A stretch of DNA of 21,074 nucleotides, taken from positions 1-21,074 of the forward strand of contig JANYGM010000124.1 in NCBI GenBank assembly GCA_025362415.1. Reading direction: 5' to 3'. Positions 14,775-21,074 of this stretch are shown here, in pieces (position 1 is the stretch's first letter; each line of letters begins with the position of its first letter). Below the pieces are notes generated by a model. It was not told the origin of the DNA. It did not search any database and saw only the letters and a program-made list of their open reading frames with translations. The position numbers and the translations under genes are program-made. Origin of the DNA: a bacterium. GTDB lineage: Bacteria; Bacteroidota; Bacteroidia; Cytophagales; Thermonemataceae.

Positions 14775-15929
14775 ATGAAACGAAATCACCTGCTTTTCCA
14801 AATTTTGCTTTTTAGCATCATCAGTTTTTTCTCTCAAAGTAACAACAAAATAGTTGCTCAAAATCAGCAAAATACCAAACAAAACATTCAGCAAAATGCT
14901 TGGTCAGACAAAACTCGTATTTTGCCCGACACACTTAGGCGTGTGCCTGTGGGTATCACGTTGTATCATTCACCAAATCCTAATTATCCAGAAATCAACG
15001 ACACAAAAACAGATATAAAAACCACTAATAATGGAAAATATGTTTGGAAACATAGCACTTTTGTTCGTGCTGAAACAGAAGATTTGGAGGTCGTGGCGGC
15101 AGGAAGTTTTATTTGGTTTTCTGAAAAAGGCTGGTTTACGAATGTGCAATATGATAAAAAAGAATTTTCGGAAAAATTTGCCTGCAAAAATGGCGTTCTC
15201 AAAAAAGGAGAGGTGTATTGTTTTAAAAATAATTTTCGTTTTGGAGATAATTTGTATGGGGGAGATGCCTTGTGGTTTGTTTTGGCAAAAGATAAAAATG
15301 GCAAAATCTATAAAGGAATGGGACTTATTGAAACTGAAGACCAACTAATCAATACAAAAGACGTAGCCAAAAATACCAATCAAAAATCTTATGAAGTAAA
15401 CAATGATTTGAGTAAAATAAATTGGACTGGCTACGGAGAAATAGGGGATTATTCGCTTACAGGCACAATAAAACTCAAAACTGGCAATTTTCAATTTGAT
15501 GGAAAAAAAGCAAGAGCCAATAGTTTTAATGATATTTTTACAGGGCTTTTTGTTTTTGATATGACCACTATTTCGCACACAGAAAAAAGCCTAGAAAATC
15601 ACCTGAAAAATGAAGATTTTTTTGAGGTAAGCAAATTTCCAACGGCAACATTTGAACTTGTAAGCGTTCAAAAAGGGAATGCTTTTGGTTTTTTGACTAT
15701 TAAAAACATCAAAAAAAATATTTCTTTTCCTATCAATATTACAGAAAAAAATGACCCAAAAGATAGCCAAAAAGGCAATCAAATAACTATAAATGGCATT
15801 ATTCCTGTGGATAGAACGCTTTTTGGAATTACGTATAATTCTAAAAACTTTTTCAAGGACTTAGGAGATAATGCTATCAAAAACATCTTTGATTTGAAAT
15901 TTGAAATAGTTGCAGAGAAAGTAAAATAA
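14775..15929 (+). CDS. Secreted YceI-domain protein with an extra N-terminal domain
   Basis: The ATG at 14775 (384 aa) gives a proper signal peptide (MKRNHLLFQILLFSIISFF, ending near VAQ). The upstream in-frame Met at 14682 would bury it. The C-terminal half is a YceI lipocalin-like domain that binds isoprenoid or other lipids in the periplasm: INWTGYGEIGDYSLTG opens it, FFEVSKFPTATFELVSV is the family signature, and VDRTLFGITYNSKNFFKDLG with a final strand closes it. The N-terminal half after the signal (about 30-180, with LRRVPVGITLYHSPNP and NNFRFGDNLYGGDALWF) is not a domain I recognise. A terminator follows the stop. Periplasmic lipid binding or a stress role would be typical. Confidence 0.8.
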   Translation: MKRNHLLFQILLFSIISFFSQSNNKIVAQNQQNTKQNIQQNAWSDKTRILPDTLRRVPVGITLYHSPNPNYPEINDTKTDIKTTNNGKYVWKHSTFVRAETEDLEVVAAGSFIWFSEKGWFTNVQYDKKEFSEKFACKNGVLKKGEVYCFKNNFRFGDNLYGGDALWFVLAKDKNGKIYKGMGLIETEDQLINTKDVAKNTNQKSYEVNNDLSKINWTGYGEIGDYSLTGTIKLKTGNFQFDGKKARANSFNDIFTGLFVFDMTTISHTEKSLENHLKNEDFFEVSKFPTATFELVSVQKGNAFGFLTIKNIKKNISFPINITEKNDPKDSQKGNQITINGIIPVDRTLFGITYNSKNFFKDLGDNAIKNIFDLKFEIVAEKVK

Positions 15930-15935
15930 GTTTTG

Positions 15936-15974
15936 AAGAGATTTTAGTCAAAAAATTCTAAAATCTCTTTTGCT
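15936..15974 (+). terminator. Terminator after the YceI-domain gene
   Basis: AAGAGATTTTAG (15936-15947) and CTAAAATCTCTT (15958-15969) form a 12-bp stem with a 10-nt loop followed by TTGCTTTTT. It overlaps the last codons of the converging HEPN gene (stop at 15944). Confidence 0.75.
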
Positions 15975-16318
15975 TTTTCAAGGCTTTTGATAGTTCTCTT
16001 TTTGTCAAAACGCTCTAAGCCATCATAGTCAGCAAAATTACGTTCCTTGCGCAAATTATCAAGTTTTACACCTATAATACAAATATTTTCTTCTTCAATA
16101 TTTAAACTAACTATAAGCCTATTATTTGGTATTTTTAGTTCCGCAATAAAATCTTGATGAGAAACATCTTTTTTATTATGATAGCCTGCTTTTAGCCTAA
16201 GGATATTAAAAACAGCATAATAAGCCCTGCTAATGGCTATTCTAAAATGTGCTTCTGTATTATTTTGCTCACACAATTCGTAGGCAATAGTGAGATAATT
16301 TCGCCAATTAAAATTCAT
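15944..16318 (-). CDS. HEPN-domain protein, putative RNase toxin
   Basis: This is a 124-aa all-helical protein of the HEPN superfamily. Helix 1-2 carries AISRAYYAVFNILR (28-41), the usual family opening, and the third helix has LRKERNFADYDG (89-100), the position of the RNase motif. The canonical Rx4-6H is not exact here: Arg93 is followed by NFADY with tyrosine (98) where histidine often stands, as in the RN-x-ADY subgroup. HEPN proteins often act as RNA-cleaving toxins with a nucleotidyltransferase or other antidote. It begins 3 bp after the stop of the 115-aa gene, so the two form a tight operon. The loss of the catalytic His may mean a regulatory rather than a nuclease role. Confidence 0.78.
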   Translation of the reverse strand: MNFNWRNYLTIAYELCEQNNTEAHFRIAISRAYYAVFNILRLKAGYHNKKDVSHQDFIAELKIPNNRLIVSLNIEEENICIIGVKLDNLRKERNFADYDGLERFDKKRTIKSLEKAKEILEFFD

Positions 16319-16321
16319 ATT

Positions 16322-16669
16322 TTATTGTTTATCTCTAGTTTCTACATCAAAGGTGAAAATTTTACTTATTTCTCTATTACTTATAAATATTTTAAAATCA
16401 ATATCTCCAATTATTCTACTCATTTTCTCCCAACACGCTTTACGAGGCAAGTCTGTAAAAATGGTAAGGTATAAAGTGCTGTTTCCTTCCTCAAAATCTG
16501 TATTATGAGATAATTCAAATGTAGCATCAGGGATATATTTTTTGATAATACTTGGCGCAGCACGCAAAAGTGGCAACAAAATAGGATTTTCATCAATAAA
16601 ATCTTCTACATTAACGCCAATTTTTTCTATATTCTGTTGATAATCAACATTGTGGATTAAATAATTCAT
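16322..16669 (-). CDS. Partner protein of the HEPN gene (unknown small family)
   Basis: This is a 115-aa soluble protein directly upstream of the HEPN gene (3-bp spacer). It contains LLRAAPSIIKKYIPDATFELSHN followed by STLYLTIFTDLPRKACWEKMSRI. I recall a similar layout (an acidic helix-strand core with an 'ILxxNLxxxEAxxxLxxF' segment) in small proteins that accompany HEPN genes in other bacteria, but cannot name it. It has no HTH and no nucleotidyltransferase GSxxxxD motif, so it is not a standard MNT antitoxin. A role as antitoxin or partner subunit is inferred from position only. No membrane segment or signal peptide is seen. Confidence 0.65.
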   Translation of the reverse strand: MNYLIHNVDYQQNIEKIGVNVEDFIDENPILLPLLRAAPSIIKKYIPDATFELSHNTDFEEGNSTLYLTIFTDLPRKACWEKMSRIIGDIDFKIFISNREISKIFTFDVETRDKQ

Positions 16670-16786
16670 AATAAAAATAATAAATTGGTTGATAAATAAA
16701 AAAACAATAATTTTAGTTTAAAGTTTTTTTGCTGTATTTTTTCTAAAAAACAAATTTTAAAATACTAGGCATTAAAATTATTATTT

Positions 16787-17458
16787 TTAATATATACTCA
16801 TATCTAATGTATCAAAATCTTTGATTTCTTGTAATTTGAATAGTTTATTGATAGTTATATTTTTCCAAGTTTCTTTAAAAACTTCATCTCCACCTTGTGC
16901 ATTTTCGTTTGTATTCACTTTTTCTTGTTTCTTTTTAGTAGAAAAGTTAATACTTACTTGACTACTAACGACAGCACCACCATTGGTATTATCATAGCCA
17001 ATTAGTTCAAAACCAGCATTTTGATACCTAAAAGTATATTCCCAAGAGCCATATCTTCCGTGTCCGTAGAGAATAGATAAATTACCTTTCATAATTTTTA
17101 CAGACAATTCAGGTGCAAAATAAACGCCACCATCTTCATTTTCTGACGAGAAGCAATTATAGTTTTTTGCTGCTAATTCGTAGCTATTTTTGTCATTTTT
17201 TTTGCTAAACAGAACAATAATACCTCTTCTGTTGCGGTCTAGTTTTCCACGAGATTGGTCTGTAATGATTTTACTTTTGTTTGTTCCCTTGATAATGAAG
17301 ACATAATCATCTACGCCATCTTTGTTTAAATCTCCTTTAATTTGCTCAAAAATTACATATCCTTTTGGAAAGAAATCAAAGAAATCACTTTTTTGTTCCA
17401 CTTGTCCAAAAAGGGTGGTTGTCAAAGTCATTATTAAAATTGTGAGTATTTTTTTCAT
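16787..17458 (-). CDS. Secreted protein with an FG-GAP-like calcium loop
   Basis: This is a 223-aa protein with a clear signal peptide (MKKILTILIMTLTTTLFGQ, cleaved near 19) and no lipobox. GDLNKDGVDDYVFII (42-56) is a calcium-binding DxNxDGxxD loop as in FG-GAP/VCBS repeats, but only one is present. The body is rich in beta strands and has the conserved-looking run LYGHGRYGSWEYTFRYQNAGF and a glycine-rich NTNGGAVVSSQVSINF. Short secreted proteins of this type are common and uncharacterised in Bacteroidota. It starts a reverse-strand unit of its own; the gap of 117 bp before the HEPN partner has no strong terminator. Confidence 0.75.
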   Translation of the reverse strand: MKKILTILIMTLTTTLFGQVEQKSDFFDFFPKGYVIFEQIKGDLNKDGVDDYVFIIKGTNKSKIITDQSRGKLDRNRRGIIVLFSKKNDKNSYELAAKNYNCFSSENEDGGVYFAPELSVKIMKGNLSILYGHGRYGSWEYTFRYQNAGFELIGYDNTNGGAVVSSQVSINFSTKKKQEKVNTNENAQGGDEVFKETWKNITINKLFKLQEIKDFDTLDMSIY

Positions 17459-17635
17459 TTTTATTCTAATTGTATTTGTGTATTTTTGAGGGCAAAAGAA
17501 AGTATTTTATTTCTTTCCAAATGTAATAAAATCAAATATATTTTCCAAGATAAATTATTTTTTTTTGCAAAATATTGCGTATTTTTGTTGGAAAAAATTA
17601 AGGTCACCTAATCAGAATCTTGTAAGTTTAATTAT

Positions 17636-18589
17636 ATGACAGTAGCGGAATTAGCAGCAAAAATAAATGTTAGCACTGAAAAACTTTTTGAATTCTTTGA
17701 ATATATTCAACGACCAATCCCTCGTGAATTTGAGTTTGAACTTTCAGAAGAACTAATAAAAATTGCAGAAGAAAATAAAATATCATCTGAAAAAAAGAAT
17801 TCAGAGGAGGTAGTACAAGAAGTTGAAAATAACCAATTAAAGAAATTACTTGCTCAAAGTAGTCAAGATATGATAAAAAGAATCAAAGAAGCTAATAATC
17901 TGGTTTCTTTGGTTTTATCTGGACGCTTGAAAAAAAGTATAATCAATGGGAAATCAGGTGCTTTTGAACTTGGTTTTTTTGAAGATATTGTGGATTTAGA
18001 TGGAAATGACGTTTATTACCCAAAATATAGTGAAAATCAAGAAAAAATAAATAATGTATATATTGCTAATCCTGATGAATTACAAGATAGGGAACGATAT
18101 TACTTCAAATGTGAATTAGCAAGTAATAAAGAAAGACAAAAACAGGAAAATCCTTATCTATTACAAACAACAATTAAGAATGTACAATCAGCAAGTGGTG
18201 TAAATGACATTGTTATAGCCATTAAACAAAAGCAAACTGAGTTAGAAAAAATTGATGAAAAAGCAAAATCCGCTAATGAAAAAATAGAAGAATATAATCA
18301 AAAAATAATAAACACATTTAACGAAATTCAAAATAAAGAAGATGAACTTTCATCTTTAAAAGAAAGTTTTGACATAACTAAACATAATTTATTGAAAATG
18401 GAAAACTTAATAAACACTTTAAAAGAGAGAATTACTCTTTGCAAAAATCTTCAATTTGTGAATAAAGATGATGAGAGTAAATATTTGAATCTTTTATCTG
18501 CAAAAGAGTTTAAACCAGCCAATCATCTTGATTTTGAACTTGATTTTGAAAAGAGTTTTTCAAAACTTGCAGACCATATTCACGCTTAG
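17636..18589 (+). pseudogene. Coiled-coil N-terminal part of a broken McrB-like gene
   Basis: This 317-aa ORF has a possible small N-terminal helix-turn-helix-like segment (VAELAAKINVSTEKLFEFFE, 3-22), a charged linker, a mixed alpha/beta domain (about 90-180 with RLKKSIINGKSGAFELGFFED and YYPKYSENQEKINNVYIANP), and a long coiled coil (about 190-275). It ends abruptly at DFEKSFSKLADHIHA with a TAG at 18587. The AAA+ fragment that follows begins with residues (SLIYTNYQIRNFL) that look like the continuation of the same chain. I infer that this is the amino-terminal part of a single McrB-type protein disrupted near 18590. If it is an independent intact gene, the coiled-coil plus AAA pairing would still recall CoCoNuT-like McrBC relatives. 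Confidence 0.6.
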
Positions 18590-18617
18590 TAATGAGTTGT
18601 AAATAAAATTCTAATTT

Positions 18618-18665
18618 TGTATTTCTTAGTGCCTGCTTAGTGTGTATTTCTTAATGAACTTAGTG
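18618..18665. repeat. 25-bp imperfect tandem repeat at the McrB-like break
   Basis: Two copies of a TGTATTTCTTA...CTTAGTG unit (18618-18642 and 18643-18665) lie between the two McrB-like fragments. The sequence looks like intergenic repeat DNA rather than coding DNA and carries stop codons in the frame of the upstream ORF. Confidence 0.6.
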
Positions 18666-19085
18666 TTAAAAAGAAACAAACTAGGAAGTTATTTGCAATG
18701 TATTACTTATCTATACCATAAGAAAAGTTTAATTTATACAAATTATCAAATAAGAAATTTTCTAACATTACTCAAAACACATGATATTATTGTTTTGAGT
18801 GGATTATCAGGTTCAGGGAAAACGCAAATTGTAAAAGCATTTGCGGAAGCATTAGGAGGAGTTGCCAAGATAATTCCTGTAAAACCAAATTGGACAAGTT
18901 CAGATGATTTGACTGGTTATTACAATCCACTCCAAATGTCATTTCTACCTACACCATTTACAGAAGCAATAGTTGAAGCAATTCACAATCCCAATCAACT
19001 CTATTTTATTTGCCTTGACGAAATGAATTTGGCAAGAGTAGAATATTATTTTGCTGATTTTCTTTTTGGGTGGGAGATTTTCTGA
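18642..19085 (+). pseudogene. Truncated McrB-type AAA+ GTPase fragment
   Basis: This is a 147-aa remnant of an McrB-family AAA+ protein, which drives DNA translocation with McrC in modification-dependent restriction. Walker A is GLSGSGKTQ (54-62), the McrB-type signature KPNWTSSDDLTGYYNP (81-96) follows, and Walker B is YFICLDEMNLARVEYYFADF (121-140; Asp126-Glu127). The sequence then changes to LFGWEIF and stops, so sensor and lid regions are absent. The GTG at 18642 is an artefactual start inside repeat DNA; true homology begins near SLIYTNYQIRNFL (residue 29). No McrC is found downstream. The fragment ends 8 bp from the end of the converging coiled-coil gene, which may mark a recombination junction. 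Confidence 0.75.
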
Positions 19086-19093
19086 TAAACTGA

Positions 19094-19540
19094 TTACAAA
19101 ATTCCTGCAAAACGTGGCTCTATTTCAATGATTTTTTTGAGTGTATTAGCCATTTGTCCTTGACTTTCTTTCAATTCTTTTACTTCTTTGGCAAGGTCTT
19201 TATTTTCTTGTAAGATAGGTTTCATAGAAATTTGTCTATCCCAAACAATAAAACCAATCACTCCAAAAAGTCCACCCAAAATGCCTAACATCACATAAAG
19301 CAAAATATCAACACGTTTATTAGCATCATCAAAACGCTTATCTGCGGCATCAAAACGGGTATCTATTTGTTTTTGCATAGAGTCAAAACGGGTATCCATC
19401 TGTTTTTGCATTGCATCTATTTTGGCGTTGTTGGTAGCTTGTTGTTTTACTATTTCTAATAAAATATCTCTTTCCGTTTGTGCAAAAGCACATAAAGGAA
19501 TGATTATAAACAAGATAAGAATAGAAAATAACTTTTTCAT
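19094..19540 (-). CDS. Periplasmic coiled-coil protein with one membrane segment
   Basis: This 148-aa protein has a signal peptide (MKKLFSILILFIIIPLCAFAQ, cleaved near Ala20), then ERDILLEIVKQQATNNAKI, a coiled coil of imperfect 11-residue repeats (MQKQMDTRFDS, MQKQIDTRFDA, ADKRFDD; 44-76), a transmembrane helix LLYVMLGILGGLFGVIGFIVW (80-100), and a short charged tail. Similar proteins are scattered in Bacteroidota with no known function. It converges on the truncated McrB fragment and lies 71 bp downstream of the methyltransferase gene on the same strand. Confidence 0.75.
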   Translation of the reverse strand: MKKLFSILILFIIIPLCAFAQTERDILLEIVKQQATNNAKIDAMQKQMDTRFDSMQKQIDTRFDAADKRFDDANKRVDILLYVMLGILGGLFGVIGFIVWDRQISMKPILQENKDLAKEVKELKESQGQMANTLKKIIEIEPRFAGIL

Positions 19541-19611
19541 TGACGTTTAATTTAGCTTTATTCCTTTTATTTCCTTATGATTTAATAGCGGTTGAATTTT
19601 TATTTATGTTT

Positions 19612-20934
19612 TTACTTATCAAATAAATTTCCTTCTTTTATTTTTTTAATCTTTGCTTCTTCAAACTTCATATTATCAAATTCAATATTTGGCTCTCCTT
19701 TGGCATTGAGTTCTCTTACAATGATTGTTCTCTTAAATTTATATTTATTATCCACCACTGGGCGGTAACTGCATTGTAACAGCTTATAGCCACTACTAAA
19801 TATGCCGTTTTTTATTGGACTAACAGAAATTGCAAACGGTTTGTAATAATCATTTGGCACAAAATTATCTACCACAAGCATACCCACTTCGTCATAATAT
19901 TGCTTTGGAATATCACTTAATGGTTTTATTTTGTCTGTTGTGTGGTTTTGGCGAACATTTGTAAAAACATAAGCAAAAGCCCTTTTCTTTTTAAATGTTG
20001 GTGTTAAAAACCAATGAAATTCACAAGTGAGAACAGATATTTTTTTGTTTTGCCATAATTCTTTTGTCCATTGGTATTGAACTGCACCACCATTTCCAAT
20101 GCAAATAACATCTTTTCCTGTGGAAAGCATACATTTATAAAAATGTTCAAATTTTGAAAATGGAGGATTTGTGATAATAACATCTGCTTCATTATTGGCA
20201 ATATTCATACATTCTTTGTCAGAATAAGAGCCGTGAAAATTTGATTTATTACCAATAGGAGGCATTCTTACCATCTTTTTGCCATCATATTTTACAATAA
20301 ATCCGTTGTATTCATTCCATTGTTCACTAAAAAGCGAGCCAGAAAAATCCAGTTTAGAGCCGTCAAAACGAGTTGAAATGATTTGTTTTAGTTTCAATCT
20401 TTCAAAGTTATTATAAAAGTAAATCCAAAAGGCTGATTGTCCTGCATCATCACAATTCATATAAACGACTTTATTTTTCCAATAATCTGTTCCAAAATGC
20501 GTTACTATTTTATCTACATCATCATAAAAAGTATAACATTCATCACTTTCAATAGAAATCATATCATCATCATCATTGTATCTGCGTTTGGTTCTTGTCT
20601 TATTTAGTCGTTCTAAATCTGACAAACCGCCATTTTCATTGACTTGTGGCAAATCTGCAATTGAAATCAAAGGAAATATTGTTTGCCAAATAGCAGAACG
20701 CAAATCTTTGCTGTCGTAACTACATTCTCTACCTTTGCCTACAAGATTCCATTCAGGCAAGTTATAAATGATTTTTAAAACTTCGTCTGCATTGTTTTGA
20801 ACAACAATAGGCAAAATCCATTCTACTTTTTTACCTTTTTGTCCTTTCCAAGCATAACCACCACGTCCTCTATGTAATTCAAGTTGTCCTTCTGAACTTT
20901 CTAAAATAACATAGTCAATTTTCTCTTTTGCCAT
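19612..20934 (-). CDS. EcoRI-type adenine-specific DNA methyltransferase with an N-terminal extension
   Basis: This 440-aa predicted SAM-dependent N6-adenine methyltransferase belongs to the EcoRI-methylase-like family. From about residue 137 it follows the family: FYDDVDKIVTHFGTDYWKNK, VVYMNCDDAGQSAFW (157-170, with the DD near the SAM pocket), ISTRF, and the catalytic ITNPPFSKFEHFY (254-266; NPPF motif). Residues 1-125 are an additional domain (HRGRGGYAWKGQKGKKVEW, YDSKDLRSAIWQTIFPLI) that standard M.EcoRI (about 326 aa) lacks. No restriction endonuclease gene is in the window; it could lie beyond 21074 or be absent (orphan methylase). The AGNLFDK-like end is charged. It may act as part of an R-M system or as an epigenetic regulator. 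Context is accessory, next to McrB remains. Confidence 0.82.
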   Translation of the reverse strand: MAKEKIDYVILESSEGQLELHRGRGGYAWKGQKGKKVEWILPIVVQNNADEVLKIIYNLPEWNLVGKGRECSYDSKDLRSAIWQTIFPLISIADLPQVNENGGLSDLERLNKTRTKRRYNDDDDMISIESDECYTFYDDVDKIVTHFGTDYWKNKVVYMNCDDAGQSAFWIYFYNNFERLKLKQIISTRFDGSKLDFSGSLFSEQWNEYNGFIVKYDGKKMVRMPPIGNKSNFHGSYSDKECMNIANNEADVIITNPPFSKFEHFYKCMLSTGKDVICIGNGGAVQYQWTKELWQNKKISVLTCEFHWFLTPTFKKKRAFAYVFTNVRQNHTTDKIKPLSDIPKQYYDEVGMLVVDNFVPNDYYKPFAISVSPIKNGIFSSGYKLLQCSYRPVVDNKYKFKRTIIVRELNAKGEPNIEFDNMKFEEAKIKKIKEGNLFDK

Positions 20935-21011
20935 AATTTTAATGTTTATTAGAGGTTTTATTACTTGATAATCAAATGTTTAGCACAAATAAATATCAAA
21001 ACCACCCCCAG

Positions 21012-21062
21012 CCCCTCCTTAGGAAGGAGGGGAGCAAGATTCCCATTCTTCCTAAGGAGGGG
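21012..21062. repeat. Palindromic C-rich/G-rich repeat at the right edge
   Basis: CCCCTCCTTAGGAAG (21012-21026) is exactly complemented by 21048-21062, and the left arm also folds on itself (CCCCTCCTTAGGAAGGAGGGG region). It is a GC-rich palindrome like the TrmH-gene cassette, in the intergenic DNA before the methyltransferase gene. The 140-bp right edge (20935-21074) holds nothing else recognised. Confidence 0.85.
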
Positions 21063-21074
21063 TTTTGTTTTCCG

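Noticed and set aside
14682..14775. Longer N-terminus for the YceI protein
   Set aside because: It would place charged and polar residues before a clear signal peptide; the Met at 14775 fits better.
15944..16669. Standard HepT-MntA toxin-antitoxin pair
   Set aside because: The partner lacks the nucleotidyltransferase GSxxxxD motif, and the HEPN motif has Tyr in the His place.

Overview
The window looks like chromosomal DNA of an AT-rich Bacteroidota, possibly a Cytophagales-type gliding bacterium. This is inferred from several things together: strongly A/T-biased codon use, almost no Shine-Dalgarno sequences before the starts, two promoter candidates of the Bacteroidota type (TTTG then TAnnTTTG), a lipid-anchored Omp85/TamA-type protein next to a TrmH-family RNA methyltransferase, and many intergenic palindromic and 7-bp repeats. 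I see no rRNA, tRNA, CRISPR array or intact transposase.

Region 1 (25-9160) reads as an undescribed lipid or specialised-metabolite locus. Three forward genes encode an ANL-type acyl/aryl-AMP ligase, a BtaA/DUF3419 aminocarboxypropyl transferase and a choline-kinase/APH-like phosphotransferase. Three reverse genes converge on them: a UbiA-type prenyltransferase, a rifampin-phosphotransferase-like dikinase and a GNAT acyltransferase. Between the two arms lies a 21-bp tandem repeat. The enzyme set (acid activation, aminocarboxypropyl transfer, two phosphotransferases, prenyl transfer, acyl transfer) suggests assembly of a modified lipid or isoprenoid product, but the product is not deducible.

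Region 2 (9164-13520) holds the envelope gene tamA-like (reverse) and the divergent TrmH-family methyltransferase (forward). It is full of repeats: a perfect 26-unit 7-bp array, a 185-bp MITE-like element with 24-bp terminal inverted repeats (and a truncated inverted relative at 7894), 65-bp direct repeats, and a C-rich/G-rich palindromic cassette inserted in frame inside the methyltransferase gene.

Region 3 (13550-17458) carries a small lipoprotein, a Panacea/SocA-like (DUF4065) protein, a secreted YceI-domain protein, a two-gene HEPN module that resembles a toxin-antitoxin pair, and a secreted protein with an FG-GAP-like calcium loop.

Region 4 (17636-21074) is accessory DNA. It holds the remains of an McrB-type AAA+ defence gene (coiled-coil protein plus truncated ATPase, split by a repeat and cut off after Walker B), a periplasmic coiled-coil/membrane protein, and an EcoRI-type adenine methyltransferase with an extra N-terminal domain and no visible restriction enzyme.
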